Below, piece after piece: positions 41,997-52,342 of a stretch of DNA of 64,000 nt. Source of the DNA: Mariniphaga sediminis (GTDB lineage Bacteria > Bacteroidota > Bacteroidia > Bacteroidales > Prolixibacteraceae). The position numbers and the translations under genes were made by a program. Position 1 is the first letter of the stretch, and every line of letters starts with the position of its first letter. The notes beneath the pieces were generated by a model, which was given only the letters and a program-made list of their open reading frames with translations, was not told the origin of the DNA and ran no database searches. The stretch lies in contig NZ_QWET01000001.1 of assembly GCF_003573545.1 (NCBI RefSeq), positions 310,001 through 374,000 on the forward strand, given 5' to 3'.

Positions 41997-44900
41997 ATGA
42001 AAAAAGAATCTAAGCTAAATGATTTAAGACGGTCAATGTATCAACTGATGGTCGTCATTATTTTAACATTGGCAGGCAGCTTTTGTCTGACTGCTAATGC
42101 CCAAAATGTAACGGTTTCCGGAAGTGTTAAGAACACGGAGGGGGAACCTATTCCGGGAACAACTGTTGTTGTTAAAGGGACAACCACAGGCACAATAACC
42201 GATTCAGACGGAAATTATTCCATCAACAGTGTTCCTGATGATGCAACGCTGCAGTTTTCATTTGTAGGGATGAAAACTCAGGAAGTTGTGGCTGCCGGAA
42301 AAACAAATATTGATGTGGTAATGGAAGAAGAAGCGATAGGGATAGAAGAAGTGGTTGCTGTAGGTTATGGTTCTATGAGAAAAATGGATGTGACAGGGGC
42401 TATCGCTTCAGTCGGGAGGGAAGATATTTTATCAAATCCTTCAATGAATGCAGTTCAATCCATTCAAGGAAAAATTCCCGGGGTAGATATTTATTCTACT
42501 GGACATAAACCTGGAGATGCACCTTCTATCAGGATAAGGGGTAATCGTTCAATAAATGCATCAAATAGCCCATTGTATGTGGTTGATGGAATTGCTTTTG
42601 AAGGAGATCTAAGAGATATTAATTCATCAGATATTGTATCCATAGATATTTTGAAAGACGCTTCTGCTACTGCGATTTATGGTTCAAGAGGAGCAAACGG
42701 AGTTGTTCTAGTAACAACAAGAAGAGGAAAGGAGGGAGTGGCAAAAGTAAGTTACGATGGATATTATGGTATAGAAATAGATAATAAGTTGAATATGATG
42801 ACAGGGGCTGAAATTGCAGAATTTAGAAGAGAGTCTCGGCGTAATGCGGGGAGATACGATTCAGATAGTCCTGTTTTAGAACTTGATGAGAATATGTTTT
42901 ATTATCCTGATAAATATGTTATTGAGTCGGTGTCTGCAGGTTATGACGAGAATGGTACCTATAACCCGAGTAAAGTTAAATCATATGACTGGATCGACGC
43001 TATTACACGACTGGGAAAAATTCAAGATCATCAAGTAAGTATTCTTGGGGGCAATAGTAAAACGAAAACATCCTTTTCTGCTGGGTATTTCGAAAATGAA
43101 GGTGTGGTTAGAGGATATGGATACTCTAAATATTCATTACGTTTAACAATCGATCAGAATGTGAAAAGTTGGTTTAAGTTTGGTGGTTCTATTGCGAGTT
43201 CCTTTAACTTAAAAAAGGAACCAAATGGCGCTCCATTTTCTGTCGCATCAATTACGAATCCGCTAAATCCTTTCTATGATGAAAAAGGAGTTCTGCAACT
43301 GACTCCTGGGGGGGAAATTATGCCTAATGCTTTACGTATGGCACAACATGATGTAGCAGAACATAAGGCTAAACGATTTTATGGAAGCTATTTTGCAGAA
43401 TTTAGGATACTGGAAAGCTTAAAATATAGAATAAATTTTGGGCCAGATTACAAGACAGGACGAAGTGGGTATTTCAATAGTTCAAAGGGTTCTTTGATGG
43501 GGGCAGACCCTAGAGCTTCGCAGTCAACTTTTAATCAGTTTCATTTCACTTTAGATAATTTGATTTATTTTGATAAGACATTTAAGAACATTCATAAGAT
43601 AGGGATAACTGTCTTGCAAAGTATTGAAGAATTTAAATTTGAGAGTATGAATGGTGCTGTCATCGGTCTGCCATATGAATATCAAAAATGGTTTAATTTA
43701 GGTACCGCAACATCTATAACAGGATTAGGCTCGAATTATAGTCAATGGAGATTGTCTTCATTTATGGGGAGAATAAATTATAATTTCAAAGAAAAGTACT
43801 TGATTACATTAACAGGAAGATATGATGGTTCTTCTCGATTAGCTGAAGGTCATAAATATACATTCTTCCCTTCTACCGCAATATCTTGGCGAATCAACGA
43901 AGAGCCTTTTATGAAAAGTATAAATTTGTTTGATAACTTAAAATTAAGGCTTGGATACGGGGTGACAGGGAATACTGCTATTAGCCCTTATGCAACACTT
44001 GGGTCTTTATCACGAGTTGTTTATGCCAGCGGGGACAATGGTTTTTTGGGATATGCCCCAAATGCTTTAAGCAACACAAAATTGGGGTGGGAAAAAACTT
44101 CTCAATATAATTTAGGACTGGACTTTAGCGTATTTAGTAGTAGATTTTCTGGATCTGTAGACATATATAGACAAAACACAAATGATCTATTGTTGTCTAG
44201 GGCGTTGCCGATTGCTTCCGGCTTTTCGAGTGTTATGGAAAACATTGGTTCAACGAGAAATTCCGGACTCGAAATTTCATTAGCCGGCATCATATTAAAT
44301 TCGCCTAGTGGATTTAAATGGAGTACAGAAATAGTGTTTTTTGCTAATAAAGAAGAAATAGTTGAACTGTATAGTGGAAAAGAGGACGATATTGGAAATA
44401 AGTGGTTTATAGGACATCCAATAAATACTTTTTATGACTACAAATTTGATGGGATTTGGCAAGATACGGATGCAGATAAAGCACTAATGGCAAAATATAA
44501 TGAGAATGGAAGTAATTATGCGCCTGGAGAGATTAGAATATATGATAGAGATGATAATGAGACAATTAATGCAGAAGACCGAATTATATTGGGGACAGCA
44601 GTCCCTAAATGGACGGGGAGCTTAAATAGTAGAATAGAATATGGAGGGTTTGATTTTTCATTTTATGCTTATACACGGCAAGGACAAATGGTAATCAACA
44701 CAATTAATGCGCAATATGAAGGGCGTTACAATTTTTTAGATGTTGATTATTGGACTCCTGATAATCCTAGTAATTCATATCCTAAACCAGTTGACGGTAG
44801 AGCAACACCATTGAACTATAGTGCGAAGTTGTATGAAGATGGATCGTTTATTAAGTTGAAAACGGTAACACTTGGTTATACACTTCCTGTCAATGTAATT

Positions 44901-45053
44901 TCCAAAATTAATATGAGTAATTTTAGAATCTATATTACTGCGCAAAATCCTCTCATGTATACAAAATTTACTGGTATTGATCCTGAAGGGGCTTCAGGCA
45001 CCATTTATCCTAGTACAAAAGCGTTTATGTTTGGTGTTTCAACGTCATTTTAA
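41997..45053 (+). CDS. SusC-like TonB-dependent transporter
   Basis: A complete outer-membrane SusC of 1018 residues without an STN domain. Signal peptide is in about residues 18-36 (LTLAGSFCLTANAQ), then the carboxypeptidase-D-like domain (VSGSVKNTEGEPIPGTTVVV), the linker EEAIGIEEVVAVGYG, the plug (PLYVVDGIAFEG, ATAIYGSRGANGVVLVTTRRG) and the barrel ending GVSTSF. The absence of STN fits control by the divergent GntR regulator instead of an ECF sigma factor. SusD follows 14 nt later. Codons are noticeably AT-rich from here to about 52140. Confidence 0.97.
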   Translation: MKKESKLNDLRRSMYQLMVVIILTLAGSFCLTANAQNVTVSGSVKNTEGEPIPGTTVVVKGTTTGTITDSDGNYSINSVPDDATLQFSFVGMKTQEVVAAGKTNIDVVMEEEAIGIEEVVAVGYGSMRKMDVTGAIASVGREDILSNPSMNAVQSIQGKIPGVDIYSTGHKPGDAPSIRIRGNRSINASNSPLYVVDGIAFEGDLRDINSSDIVSIDILKDASATAIYGSRGANGVVLVTTRRGKEGVAKVSYDGYYGIEIDNKLNMMTGAEIAEFRRESRRNAGRYDSDSPVLELDENMFYYPDKYVIESVSAGYDENGTYNPSKVKSYDWIDAITRLGKIQDHQVSILGGNSKTKTSFSAGYFENEGVVRGYGYSKYSLRLTIDQNVKSWFKFGGSIASSFNLKKEPNGAPFSVASITNPLNPFYDEKGVLQLTPGGEIMPNALRMAQHDVAEHKAKRFYGSYFAEFRILESLKYRINFGPDYKTGRSGYFNSSKGSLMGADPRASQSTFNQFHFTLDNLIYFDKTFKNIHKIGITVLQSIEEFKFESMNGAVIGLPYEYQKWFNLGTATSITGLGSNYSQWRLSSFMGRINYNFKEKYLITLTGRYDGSSRLAEGHKYTFFPSTAISWRINEEPFMKSINLFDNLKLRLGYGVTGNTAISPYATLGSLSRVVYASGDNGFLGYAPNALSNTKLGWEKTSQYNLGLDFSVFSSRFSGSVDIYRQNTNDLLLSRALPIASGFSSVMENIGSTRNSGLEISLAGIILNSPSGFKWSTEIVFFANKEEIVELYSGKEDDIGNKWFIGHPINTFYDYKFDGIWQDTDADKALMAKYNENGSNYAPGEIRIYDRDDNETINAEDRIILGTAVPKWTGSLNSRIEYGGFDFSFYAYTRQGQMVINTINAQYEGRYNFLDVDYWTPDNPSNSYPKPVDGRATPLNYSAKLYEDGSFIKLKTVTLGYTLPVNVISKINMSNFRIYITAQNPLMYTKFTGIDPEGASGTIYPSTKAFMFGVSTSF

Positions 45054-45067
45054 TAAATAATTGAATT

Positions 45068-46840
45068 ATGAAAAAACAAGTATTAAGAATAACAATATTA
45101 TCTGTTTTAGTCCTACTTATAACTTCTTCATGTGAAAAATTTTTAAAGGAGGAATATGTCTCAGGTATTGGTTTTTCCTACTATGATAGCGAAAGTGGTA
45201 TTGAAGACTTAGTTAAGTCAGCTTATGTTCCATTGAGGGCTTGGGGAGGTACACAGGAAGGATTAAAATTGAGTAACCATGGAACTGATATATGGGAATA
45301 TACTAATGTTTCAGACGGAAATGAATTTCATATGTATACCTCATCGCTTAATCCATCTAATGGAAATTTCTATTCAATATGGGGCGCTTTTTATCAAGGA
45401 ATTAGCAGGTGTAATATTGCTATAAGCAGAATCCCCAAAATTGAAGATGTCATGGATGTATTAAGTACAGAAAGTGGAAAGAACCAGCGAATGGGAGAAG
45501 TAAAATTTTTACGGGGCTATTATTATTTTATGTTGGTGCAAATGTTCGGTAAGATACCGTTACTAATAGAAGAAAATATTGGTGTTATGACTGAGATGTC
45601 AAGGGCAGAAGTTTCCGATATTTATGGGGCAATCATTTCGGATTTGCGATTTGCTGCCAAATACCTTCCTGAAACGCAGGATCAAAAGGCTCGCCCAACA
45701 CGATCAGCGGCACAGCACCTTTTGGCAAAAGTTTATCTGACAAGAGGTAGTGCTGTATCCGAAGAACGCGGACAAAAATCTACGGATATGGATAGCGCTG
45801 CTTACTACGCAGATAAAGTGATTGAGTATAAGGGGGAATTGTTGGATGATTTCAACGATGCTAGGCGGGTAGATAACGAAGACAACAAAGAAAACTTGTT
45901 TTCTGTACAATACACGTCTAATAAGCTTTATGATGGCCTTGGCAACAGAATGCATTTATTTTATACGATGCAGTATATGACAGTGGGGGGGCTTGGATTA
46001 AGCCTGGATTACGGTGAAGCGTGGGTGCGTTTACGCCCTACCGACTATCTATATGATCTTTTCGAACTTAAATACGATAGCAGATTCTATAAATCTTTTA
46101 AAACAATTTATTTTTGCAATTTAGAATCTACGATACCGAAATGGACGTCGAATAATGCACCAAGTGTTGATTTGGTGGGACAGTCCAAATTTGGGATAGG
46201 AGATACTGCTCTGCTTTTTTCTATGAATGTAAATGCAAAAGACTCTGAAATTGAATCAAAGTCATATACATGGAGGCCGAGGAATAAATTTACGAATCGT
46301 GTTTTTCCTTGTTATCAATATCATCTGGATCCTTTTAGAACCGCAGCAACTGACAAATATGGTACTTTGGATTTCAAATTAATGTGGTTAAGTGAAACAT
46401 ATTTAATAGCAGCGGAAGCATATGGGAGGCAAGGAAATTATAGCAAGGCTGTAGACTATATAAATGTTGTAAGAAGGAGAGCTGCTTATAAAGAGGGAGA
46501 AGCAAAACCCTTTCAGTACGTTTTAGATGGGGGAGAGCCAAGTGAGCTAACAAGCAGTGCTGTAACTGATATGGAAATTTCAGAAGATCAGATCAATAGC
46601 CTTGATAAGCTTCGTGATTTTATTCTTGAAGAACGAGCAAGAGAATTATGTGGGGATAATGAACGTTGGTTTGATTTGGTTAGAACCGAAACATTTTTCG
46701 ATAGAGTCGTTAAATACAATAAGGAATGCTCTAATGCGGTACGACCTTATCATAAATTGCGACCTATTCCGCAAAATCATATTGACAGACTTACCAATGT
46801 TGGTACTATCCAAGAGGAACAAAATGAAGGATACTATTAA
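45068..46840 (+). CDS. SusD/RagB-like glycan-binding lipoprotein
   Basis: A SusD-family lipoprotein of 590 residues with Cys22 lipobox (ITSSC). It shows the EVKFLRGYYYFMLVQMFGKIP helix, a SETYLIAAEAYGRQGNYSKA TPR-like segment and the ILEERARELCGDNERWFDLV family end. It pairs with the SusC 14 nt upstream and is followed after 7 nt by a strong terminator-like hairpin, so the downstream enzymes may be expressed at a lower level or from another promoter. Confidence 0.96.
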   Translation: MKKQVLRITILSVLVLLITSSCEKFLKEEYVSGIGFSYYDSESGIEDLVKSAYVPLRAWGGTQEGLKLSNHGTDIWEYTNVSDGNEFHMYTSSLNPSNGNFYSIWGAFYQGISRCNIAISRIPKIEDVMDVLSTESGKNQRMGEVKFLRGYYYFMLVQMFGKIPLLIEENIGVMTEMSRAEVSDIYGAIISDLRFAAKYLPETQDQKARPTRSAAQHLLAKVYLTRGSAVSEERGQKSTDMDSAAYYADKVIEYKGELLDDFNDARRVDNEDNKENLFSVQYTSNKLYDGLGNRMHLFYTMQYMTVGGLGLSLDYGEAWVRLRPTDYLYDLFELKYDSRFYKSFKTIYFCNLESTIPKWTSNNAPSVDLVGQSKFGIGDTALLFSMNVNAKDSEIESKSYTWRPRNKFTNRVFPCYQYHLDPFRTAATDKYGTLDFKLMWLSETYLIAAEAYGRQGNYSKAVDYINVVRRRAAYKEGEAKPFQYVLDGGEPSELTSSAVTDMEISEDQINSLDKLRDFILEERARELCGDNERWFDLVRTETFFDRVVKYNKECSNAVRPYHKLRPIPQNHIDRLTNVGTIQEEQNEGYY

Positions 46841-47266
46841 TATTAATAGAAGTCAGAATGCTATTCTGGCTTCTTGTTTTTTTGTATGTCACAAAGTCTA
46901 TTGTTTCGGGTAAAAAGAAAATATTGTTTGTTGCTTTGAAAACGTTTTAGTGTAAGGGTTTGTTTGTGAATAGTTTTAGCAATTCAGCATTTCTTTGGGC
47001 CATTGAAGTATGTGGTAAGAGTACATTCCTATAGCAATTTTTCGGAGAAACTGAAACGATGAGTTTTTGGAAGTAGATCAGTTGTGCAAAACGAATACTT
47101 TCGATTATGTTTCTATTTATTGGACCAGGATACTTTAATATTAACCTACAATTTTTTTGAAACCTGGCGTGGATGCTTTGGGAAAAGTTCTTATGACTAA
47201 ATTCATGAAGATTTAGGTGTTTTGTTAGAATTTATATTGACTTGATAGTAAATTTAAATTGATAAT
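46841..47266 (+). other. 426-bp intergenic region after third susD
   Basis: Holds the terminator described at 46848-46883. The remaining roughly 380 bp is AT-rich; I see no convincing -7/-33 promoter pair or coding sequence, although some signal for the next gene would be expected here. Confidence 0.5.
46848..46883 (+). terminator. Intrinsic terminator or attenuator after susD
   Basis: A 12-bp stem (AGAAGTCAGAAT at 46848-46859, ATTCTGGCTTCT at 46863-46874, one G-U pair) with a 3-nt loop, followed by TGTTTTTTT. It begins 8 nt after the SusD stop and is the best terminator in the window. Confidence 0.85.
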
Positions 47267-49516
47267 ATGTTGCGACGAAAATTCATTAAGCATTTTGGCA
47301 ATGCGGGAGGAGTAGTTTTTATCTCTCCACTTGTTGTTGATGGAGAGCATGTGGTTTCCTCTCAACAAAAAACTACTGATACAGAATCTCAGGAAACCAA
47401 TAAAGGGTTCCCAAATTCCGAGATAAAACAATACAATGGGAAACCAACTGTTTTTGTTAATGGGAAAGCATATTTCCCTATGGCATATTTATCTTATTAT
47501 CCTAGACAGTTCATGTACAAAGATGTGGGGCAATCTGGCGTACGCTTTTTTAGTTTGAGTATAACATTGGGAGGTCGTTTTGTTTCATCCGGTAGACAAG
47601 GTAAAGTAAGATTAGCAAGAAAAGGAATTTGGGATGCACCTGGTAGCATTGATTTTGCTCTTCTTGATAAATATGTAAGAGAAATACTTGATGTTGCTCC
47701 TAATTCTTTTATTTTTCCAAGAATATATTGTGACAGCCCTGAATGGTGGGACAGTTTTCATCCTCGGGAAACGAACCGTTCTTATAGCGGATTTCCTCAG
47801 CGTCAGTCTTTTTCTTCAATAGCCTGGAGGAATGAAACAGCTAATGTGATAAAGAAAATAGTTATTCATTTTCGTAATTCTTTATATTCTGAAAAAATAA
47901 TTGGTCTTCATATTACAGCGGGAGAGACAGAGGAAGGAGTTCATCATAGGTTTATGGGAGAAAGTGATTATGGGATTGCTGCACAAAACGAATTCAAAAA
48001 CTGGATATTGAGGCAGTATGATAACAATGAACATCAGATATTAAAAGCTTTCGGAAAAAATATTCATGAGATTTGCATTCCTACACCAGAAGAACGTAAA
48101 AAATCAAAAATAGGTGATTTCATAAATCCTTCTGAATCGAGACTGGTTGCTGAATATAATCTTTTTAGTTGTGAGGAAATTGTTGACAGTCTGGATTTTT
48201 TATGTAAAGCAGTAAAAGAAGAGAGTAATGGGAAGCTGTTGACAGGAGTTTTTTACGGCTATACCCTAGTTGGTTGGAGAGATCATTCTGCCTTAGCCTA
48301 TTTACTTAAATCGCCAAATATAGATTTTTTATCAAATACAAACGGAGCTGGAAGAAATACTATAATAGGTGAACACGACATGCATTTTCTTTCTGAAACT
48401 GATTCCATCCATAAAGCCAATAAACTTTTTTATTATGAAGCTGATACGAGAACTTGCATGAGTAAATGGATATCAGAAATTCAACCTGAAATTGACCCTT
48501 TCCATCTATATGATTCGGAAGGCTGGAAAGGACCTAAAACAATGGAAAAGACGATTAATCTTTTAAAAGCAGTTTTTTCTCGAGTCATCTGCTCTGGGTC
48601 TACGCATTGGTGGTTTGATCTCTGGGGAGGATGGTACGACAATAAAGAAATATTGGAACTTTTTAATAAGATGCAAAAAATTGGAGAAGAGAGTATACAT
48701 TTGCCTCGCAATTCTGTTTCAGAAGTTTGTGTAATTGTAGAAGAGGAGTCTTTTCTGTATTATGCATCTACTTCTGGACGGGTCTCTACTTGGATCGGCG
48801 CACAAATGAATCAAATTGGGAGAATTGGTGCTCCTTACGATGTGTATCTGGCAGACGATCTGAACGATATTGATGTATCAAAGTATAAACTATTTATTTT
48901 TTTAAATTCAATTTTTTTGTCCTCCCAAAAAATGCAGATAATTCGACAGAAGTGTATGAATAACAGTCGGACTTTGATATGGTTGTATGCACCTGGATTA
49001 ATTGGTGAAGAATTAGCTGTGTCCAATGTTTCGTCAAATATTAACATGGATGTTGATCTTTTAGAGAAACGACAGGGAACAAAAGTATTTGTTGATATTA
49101 ATAAGAAAAAGTTGAATTATGAAGGAGCCAAAGTTTCACCTTTCCTGTATGTAAAAGGCGGCATGAATCAAATACACGGGAGAACGGAAGACGGGCTAAT
49201 TGTTCTTGCCTCGAAGAAAGAGAAAAGTTATCTAACAGTTTTTGCGTCGGTTCCTCCATTACCATGGCAGGCAATTATGCATTTTGCCAAAGAATCTGGG
49301 GTGCATATATATAGTGACTTAGGCGATGTAATATATGCAAATCAAAGTTACCTATCTATCTCTACATCAAAATCGGGGAAAAGACGAATCAAGCTTCCGA
49401 AAAATTACGGGTTACGAGAATTACTAGGTGAAACTATCGTACATGAGTCAAATAGTAGTAATCATGAAATCTATTTTTCTGAGACAAGTTGTCGCTTTTT
49501 TCGCCTGCTTACATAG
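47267..49516 (+). CDS. GH42-like glycoside hydrolase (unclassified)
   Basis: A protein of 749 residues with a signal-like N-terminus (LRRKFIKHFGNAGGVVFISP). Residues about 45-480 look like a beta/alpha barrel of the GH42/clan-A kind, with KIIGLHITAGETEEG as the likely acid/base Glu region and KLFYYEADTRTC as a possible nucleophile Glu region. Residues about 485-640 resemble a beta-galactosidase trimerisation domain (DVYLADDLNDIDVSKYKLFI), and a beta-rich C-terminus follows (KNYGLRELLGE). I do not recognise a characterised family member. It is preceded by a 426-bp gap and is AT-rich. Confidence 0.7.
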   Translation: MLRRKFIKHFGNAGGVVFISPLVVDGEHVVSSQQKTTDTESQETNKGFPNSEIKQYNGKPTVFVNGKAYFPMAYLSYYPRQFMYKDVGQSGVRFFSLSITLGGRFVSSGRQGKVRLARKGIWDAPGSIDFALLDKYVREILDVAPNSFIFPRIYCDSPEWWDSFHPRETNRSYSGFPQRQSFSSIAWRNETANVIKKIVIHFRNSLYSEKIIGLHITAGETEEGVHHRFMGESDYGIAAQNEFKNWILRQYDNNEHQILKAFGKNIHEICIPTPEERKKSKIGDFINPSESRLVAEYNLFSCEEIVDSLDFLCKAVKEESNGKLLTGVFYGYTLVGWRDHSALAYLLKSPNIDFLSNTNGAGRNTIIGEHDMHFLSETDSIHKANKLFYYEADTRTCMSKWISEIQPEIDPFHLYDSEGWKGPKTMEKTINLLKAVFSRVICSGSTHWWFDLWGGWYDNKEILELFNKMQKIGEESIHLPRNSVSEVCVIVEEESFLYYASTSGRVSTWIGAQMNQIGRIGAPYDVYLADDLNDIDVSKYKLFIFLNSIFLSSQKMQIIRQKCMNNSRTLIWLYAPGLIGEELAVSNVSSNINMDVDLLEKRQGTKVFVDINKKKLNYEGAKVSPFLYVKGGMNQIHGRTEDGLIVLASKKEKSYLTVFASVPPLPWQAIMHFAKESGVHIYSDLGDVIYANQSYLSISTSKSGKRRIKLPKNYGLRELLGETIVHESNSSNHEIYFSETSCRFFRLLT

Positions 49517-49786
49517 AATATGTTGTGTGTATTAATAATCTTAGTATGAACAATAAAAGATCTGAATAGAAATGATAAAACCAATGTTTTGTATATTCTT
49601 GCTTCTTGAAATTATTCCATTTGTTAAACTTTAAGAAATGATTAGAGTTCCTAAGTGCATGAACAGGAGGTAAAATGAGTTATAGATATATCGGAAATAG
49701 AGAAATAAATTGAGTTCACTAGAACGCTCAAGCAGCTCACTTAATAAATAATTGAAATGGAAATAAATCAAGCAAATAGTTTCGAC

Positions 49787-51292
49787 ATGTTTTTTTACGT
49801 TAAAAGCTTTTACCTCTTTATTGTTTTAATCTTGATATTAGCTGGTTGTGAGAATGTGATTATCTACTCTGCTCCACAAAGTGAAGCAAAGGTGGACACT
49901 TACGAGTTGTTTGTTGATAGAAAACATGTTGATGTCTATAAGTGTCGTGTCTCTAAGTATCCTATTAATCAATGGTGGAAAGGGTATCAACGATCGCTTG
50001 ATCAAACAGAGCCAGCAGGATTTGCATATTGGGATATGGAGGGGAATGTGGAGGTTGAGATAATATCTAAAGAGAAGGTAAAAGCTGCAATTATCCGCCC
50101 ACAGTCATTAGGAATTGAAATTCGAATAAATAATAATAAAATATCTTTTGCCTTGGATAGTATTATTCCTGTAGTAGTTGAAATAAATGGTTGCCATAAT
50201 GCATTACATCTTTTCCCTAATCGTAAAAGTAAAGGACAGCCAACTCCTACATCTCCTAATATGTATTATTTTGGACCTGGAGTCCACGATATCGGAAGGT
50301 TGCAGCTACAGAGTAACGATACCGTTTGTATTGCCGGAGGTGCTGTAGTTTATGGATATATTACTGCGGTAAATGCTAGCAATATATTAGTCTATGGAAA
50401 GGGGATTCTAGATGGTAGTCGAATTCCGCGTTCTAATCTTCCTTATATTGGTCCCGGGTGTATGACCTTATTTGGGTGTCGTAATATTTCTATAAAAGGA
50501 ATTATCATGCGTGATCCAAATAGATGGTGTCTTAATTTGTTCGGCTGCCAAAATGCCACTATTTCAAATGTAAAGTTGATTGGATTGTGGAGGTATAATA
50601 CAGATGGTTTAAATGTAAGTAACTCACAAAATATTTCCGTAAAAAATTGTTTTGTTCGTTCATTTGACGATGCATTAGAAGTAAAAGGAGTAAAAGCATG
50701 GAGCTCGATGCCTGTAGAAAATGTCCAATTTAGAAATTGTGTAATATGGTGCGACTGGGGGAGATCTATAGGGATTACAAGTGAAACTAAAGCCCCATAT
50801 ATTAAAGATGTAAAGTTTGAAAATTGCGATATTATAAAAAGTACCCACAATGCTATTGCCGTTAATAGAATGGACAATGCAAGTATAAGTAATATTACTT
50901 TTTCTAATATTAACATAGAGTTGGATGAATGGATGAAGCCTAAATTACAGGAGCTCAAAGATGACAAATATAATCCAAACATTGACGACAATTATTCTCC
51001 AACATTACTTAGTATTTTAGTATCTAAAAACCATCTTAATAATGAAGTATACATTAAAGATAACACTGGAGGTATTGATTCAGTATTATTAGAAAACATA
51101 AAGGTGTTAGGAAATTGTAGTGCAAAGTCGCAGATGACAGGTTTGAGTAGTACCCAATCGGTCAACAATGTTCAGATAAGAAATCTTCAGTTTAATGATG
51201 AAATAGTTAGCTGTCTGGAGCAGGCAAATATTACGATCGGCCCTTTCGTGGAAGGAGTTAAATTGGAGTATAGGGGAAATCCTTCTAAATAA
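49787..51292 (+). CDS. GH28-like right-handed beta-helix lipoprotein
   Basis: A parallel beta-helix enzyme of about 501 residues, of the polygalacturonase (GH28) type. It shows FGPGVHDIGRLQLQSND, GGAVVYGYITAVNASNILVY, GKGILDGS, YNTDGLNVSNSQNISV and FVRSFDDALEVKG, corresponding to the NTDG and DDxIxxK catalytic segments of GH28. The frame opens at ATG 49757, but ATG 49787 gives a clean lipoprotein signal ending ILAGC. It probably hydrolyses a uronic acid or rhamnose-containing chain at the cell surface. An AT-rich gap of 240-270 bp precedes it with no clear promoter. Confidence 0.8.
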   Translation: MFFYVKSFYLFIVLILILAGCENVIIYSAPQSEAKVDTYELFVDRKHVDVYKCRVSKYPINQWWKGYQRSLDQTEPAGFAYWDMEGNVEVEIISKEKVKAAIIRPQSLGIEIRINNNKISFALDSIIPVVVEINGCHNALHLFPNRKSKGQPTPTSPNMYYFGPGVHDIGRLQLQSNDTVCIAGGAVVYGYITAVNASNILVYGKGILDGSRIPRSNLPYIGPGCMTLFGCRNISIKGIIMRDPNRWCLNLFGCQNATISNVKLIGLWRYNTDGLNVSNSQNISVKNCFVRSFDDALEVKGVKAWSSMPVENVQFRNCVIWCDWGRSIGITSETKAPYIKDVKFENCDIIKSTHNAIAVNRMDNASISNITFSNINIELDEWMKPKLQELKDDKYNPNIDDNYSPTLLSILVSKNHLNNEVYIKDNTGGIDSVLLENIKVLGNCSAKSQMTGLSSTQSVNNVQIRNLQFNDEIVSCLEQANITIGPFVEGVKLEYRGNPSK

Positions 51293-51391
51293 CAGGTTAA
51301 TAAAAACAACAAAAGTTACTAGTATTGTTTATAAAGCTTTTTGCCAATCAACTCAGAATAGTATATGTTATTAACATAAAATTTAAAAACA

Positions 51392-52144
51392 ATGATTAAA
51401 CGTGAATATATATATTCTATACAAAAATGGGTTTTTAATCTATGGAATTTTTTGATTAACATCAGGAGAAGTTATGAATTAAGTAATTACATATATGTGA
51501 AAGTTATTATTGTATTACTTATACTTCTAAAACTAGCTAGCGTATCAATAGCTCAGGATACAGTAACAGATATAGATGGGAATATTTATCATACCGTACA
51601 GATAGGAGATCAAATTTGGATGAAAGAAAACCTACGGACAACCAGATACAAAAATGGAGATATTATCGAAACAACAGTTCCTGAAAATAAAGACATAAAT
51701 GAAGAAAATAATCCTAAATATGTATGGGTATTTGCAGGCAAAGAAAAAAACGTTAATACATATGGGCGTCTTTACACATGGTACTCTATTACTGACTCGC
51801 GAGGCTTATGCCCTTGTGGATGGCATATTCCAGATGAGTCAGAATGGCTAAAGCTTGCTAATTTTCTGGGAGGAGAGTCTGTTGCCGGTGGTAAACTAAA
51901 AAAAGAAGGAATTATTGATTGGTATTCTCCAAATATTGGGGCAACAAATGAATCAGGTTTTTCTGCCTTGCCTGGAGGAGGACGCCTTAGTAACGGTGTG
52001 TTCAACGATTATGGAAATGGGGCTATCTGGTGGAATATGGAAGGGAGTGGTTATTATTTAAATTATAGCGATGCTTATATACACAAGTGGGATTTTGTGA
52101 AAAAGTCAGGTCTATCGGTTCGATGTGTTAAAGATGATGATTGA
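51392..52144 (+). CDS. FISUMP-domain secreted protein
   Basis: A protein of 250 residues made of a signal segment and one Fibrobacter succinogenes major paralogous (FISUMP) domain, a fold related to the C-type-lectin/FGE class. Typical elements are DIDGNIYHTVQIGDQIWMKE, NLRTTRYKNGD, YGRLYTWYS, CPCGWHIPDESEW, NESGFSALPGGGRL and SVRCVKD. ATG 51392 gives a long N-terminus; GTG 51497 is in frame and yields a better signal peptide (VIIVLLILLKLASVSIAQ). Function in glycan use is unknown; it may be a surface binding or adhesion protein. It looks like a passenger in the PUL. Confidence 0.82.
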   Translation: MIKREYIYSIQKWVFNLWNFLINIRRSYELSNYIYVKVIIVLLILLKLASVSIAQDTVTDIDGNIYHTVQIGDQIWMKENLRTTRYKNGDIIETTVPENKDINEENNPKYVWVFAGKEKNVNTYGRLYTWYSITDSRGLCPCGWHIPDESEWLKLANFLGGESVAGGKLKKEGIIDWYSPNIGATNESGFSALPGGGRLSNGVFNDYGNGAIWWNMEGSGYYLNYSDAYIHKWDFVKKSGLSVRCVKDDD

Positions 52145-52342
52145 GCTTTTATATATTATTTGAAAAATCGATACAATCAAGCAGGCAGCTCACCCGGAGA
52201 AATAAGACCCCAAATAAGTTATACCAATCTTTAATTCTAATAAATGTTTTACTCTAAAACAATTGATTGAATGGGTATTCAATTTTATTTTACATCTTAA
52301 ATCGTAGAAATGCATTGAAAATAAACTAAAAACAAAAATATT

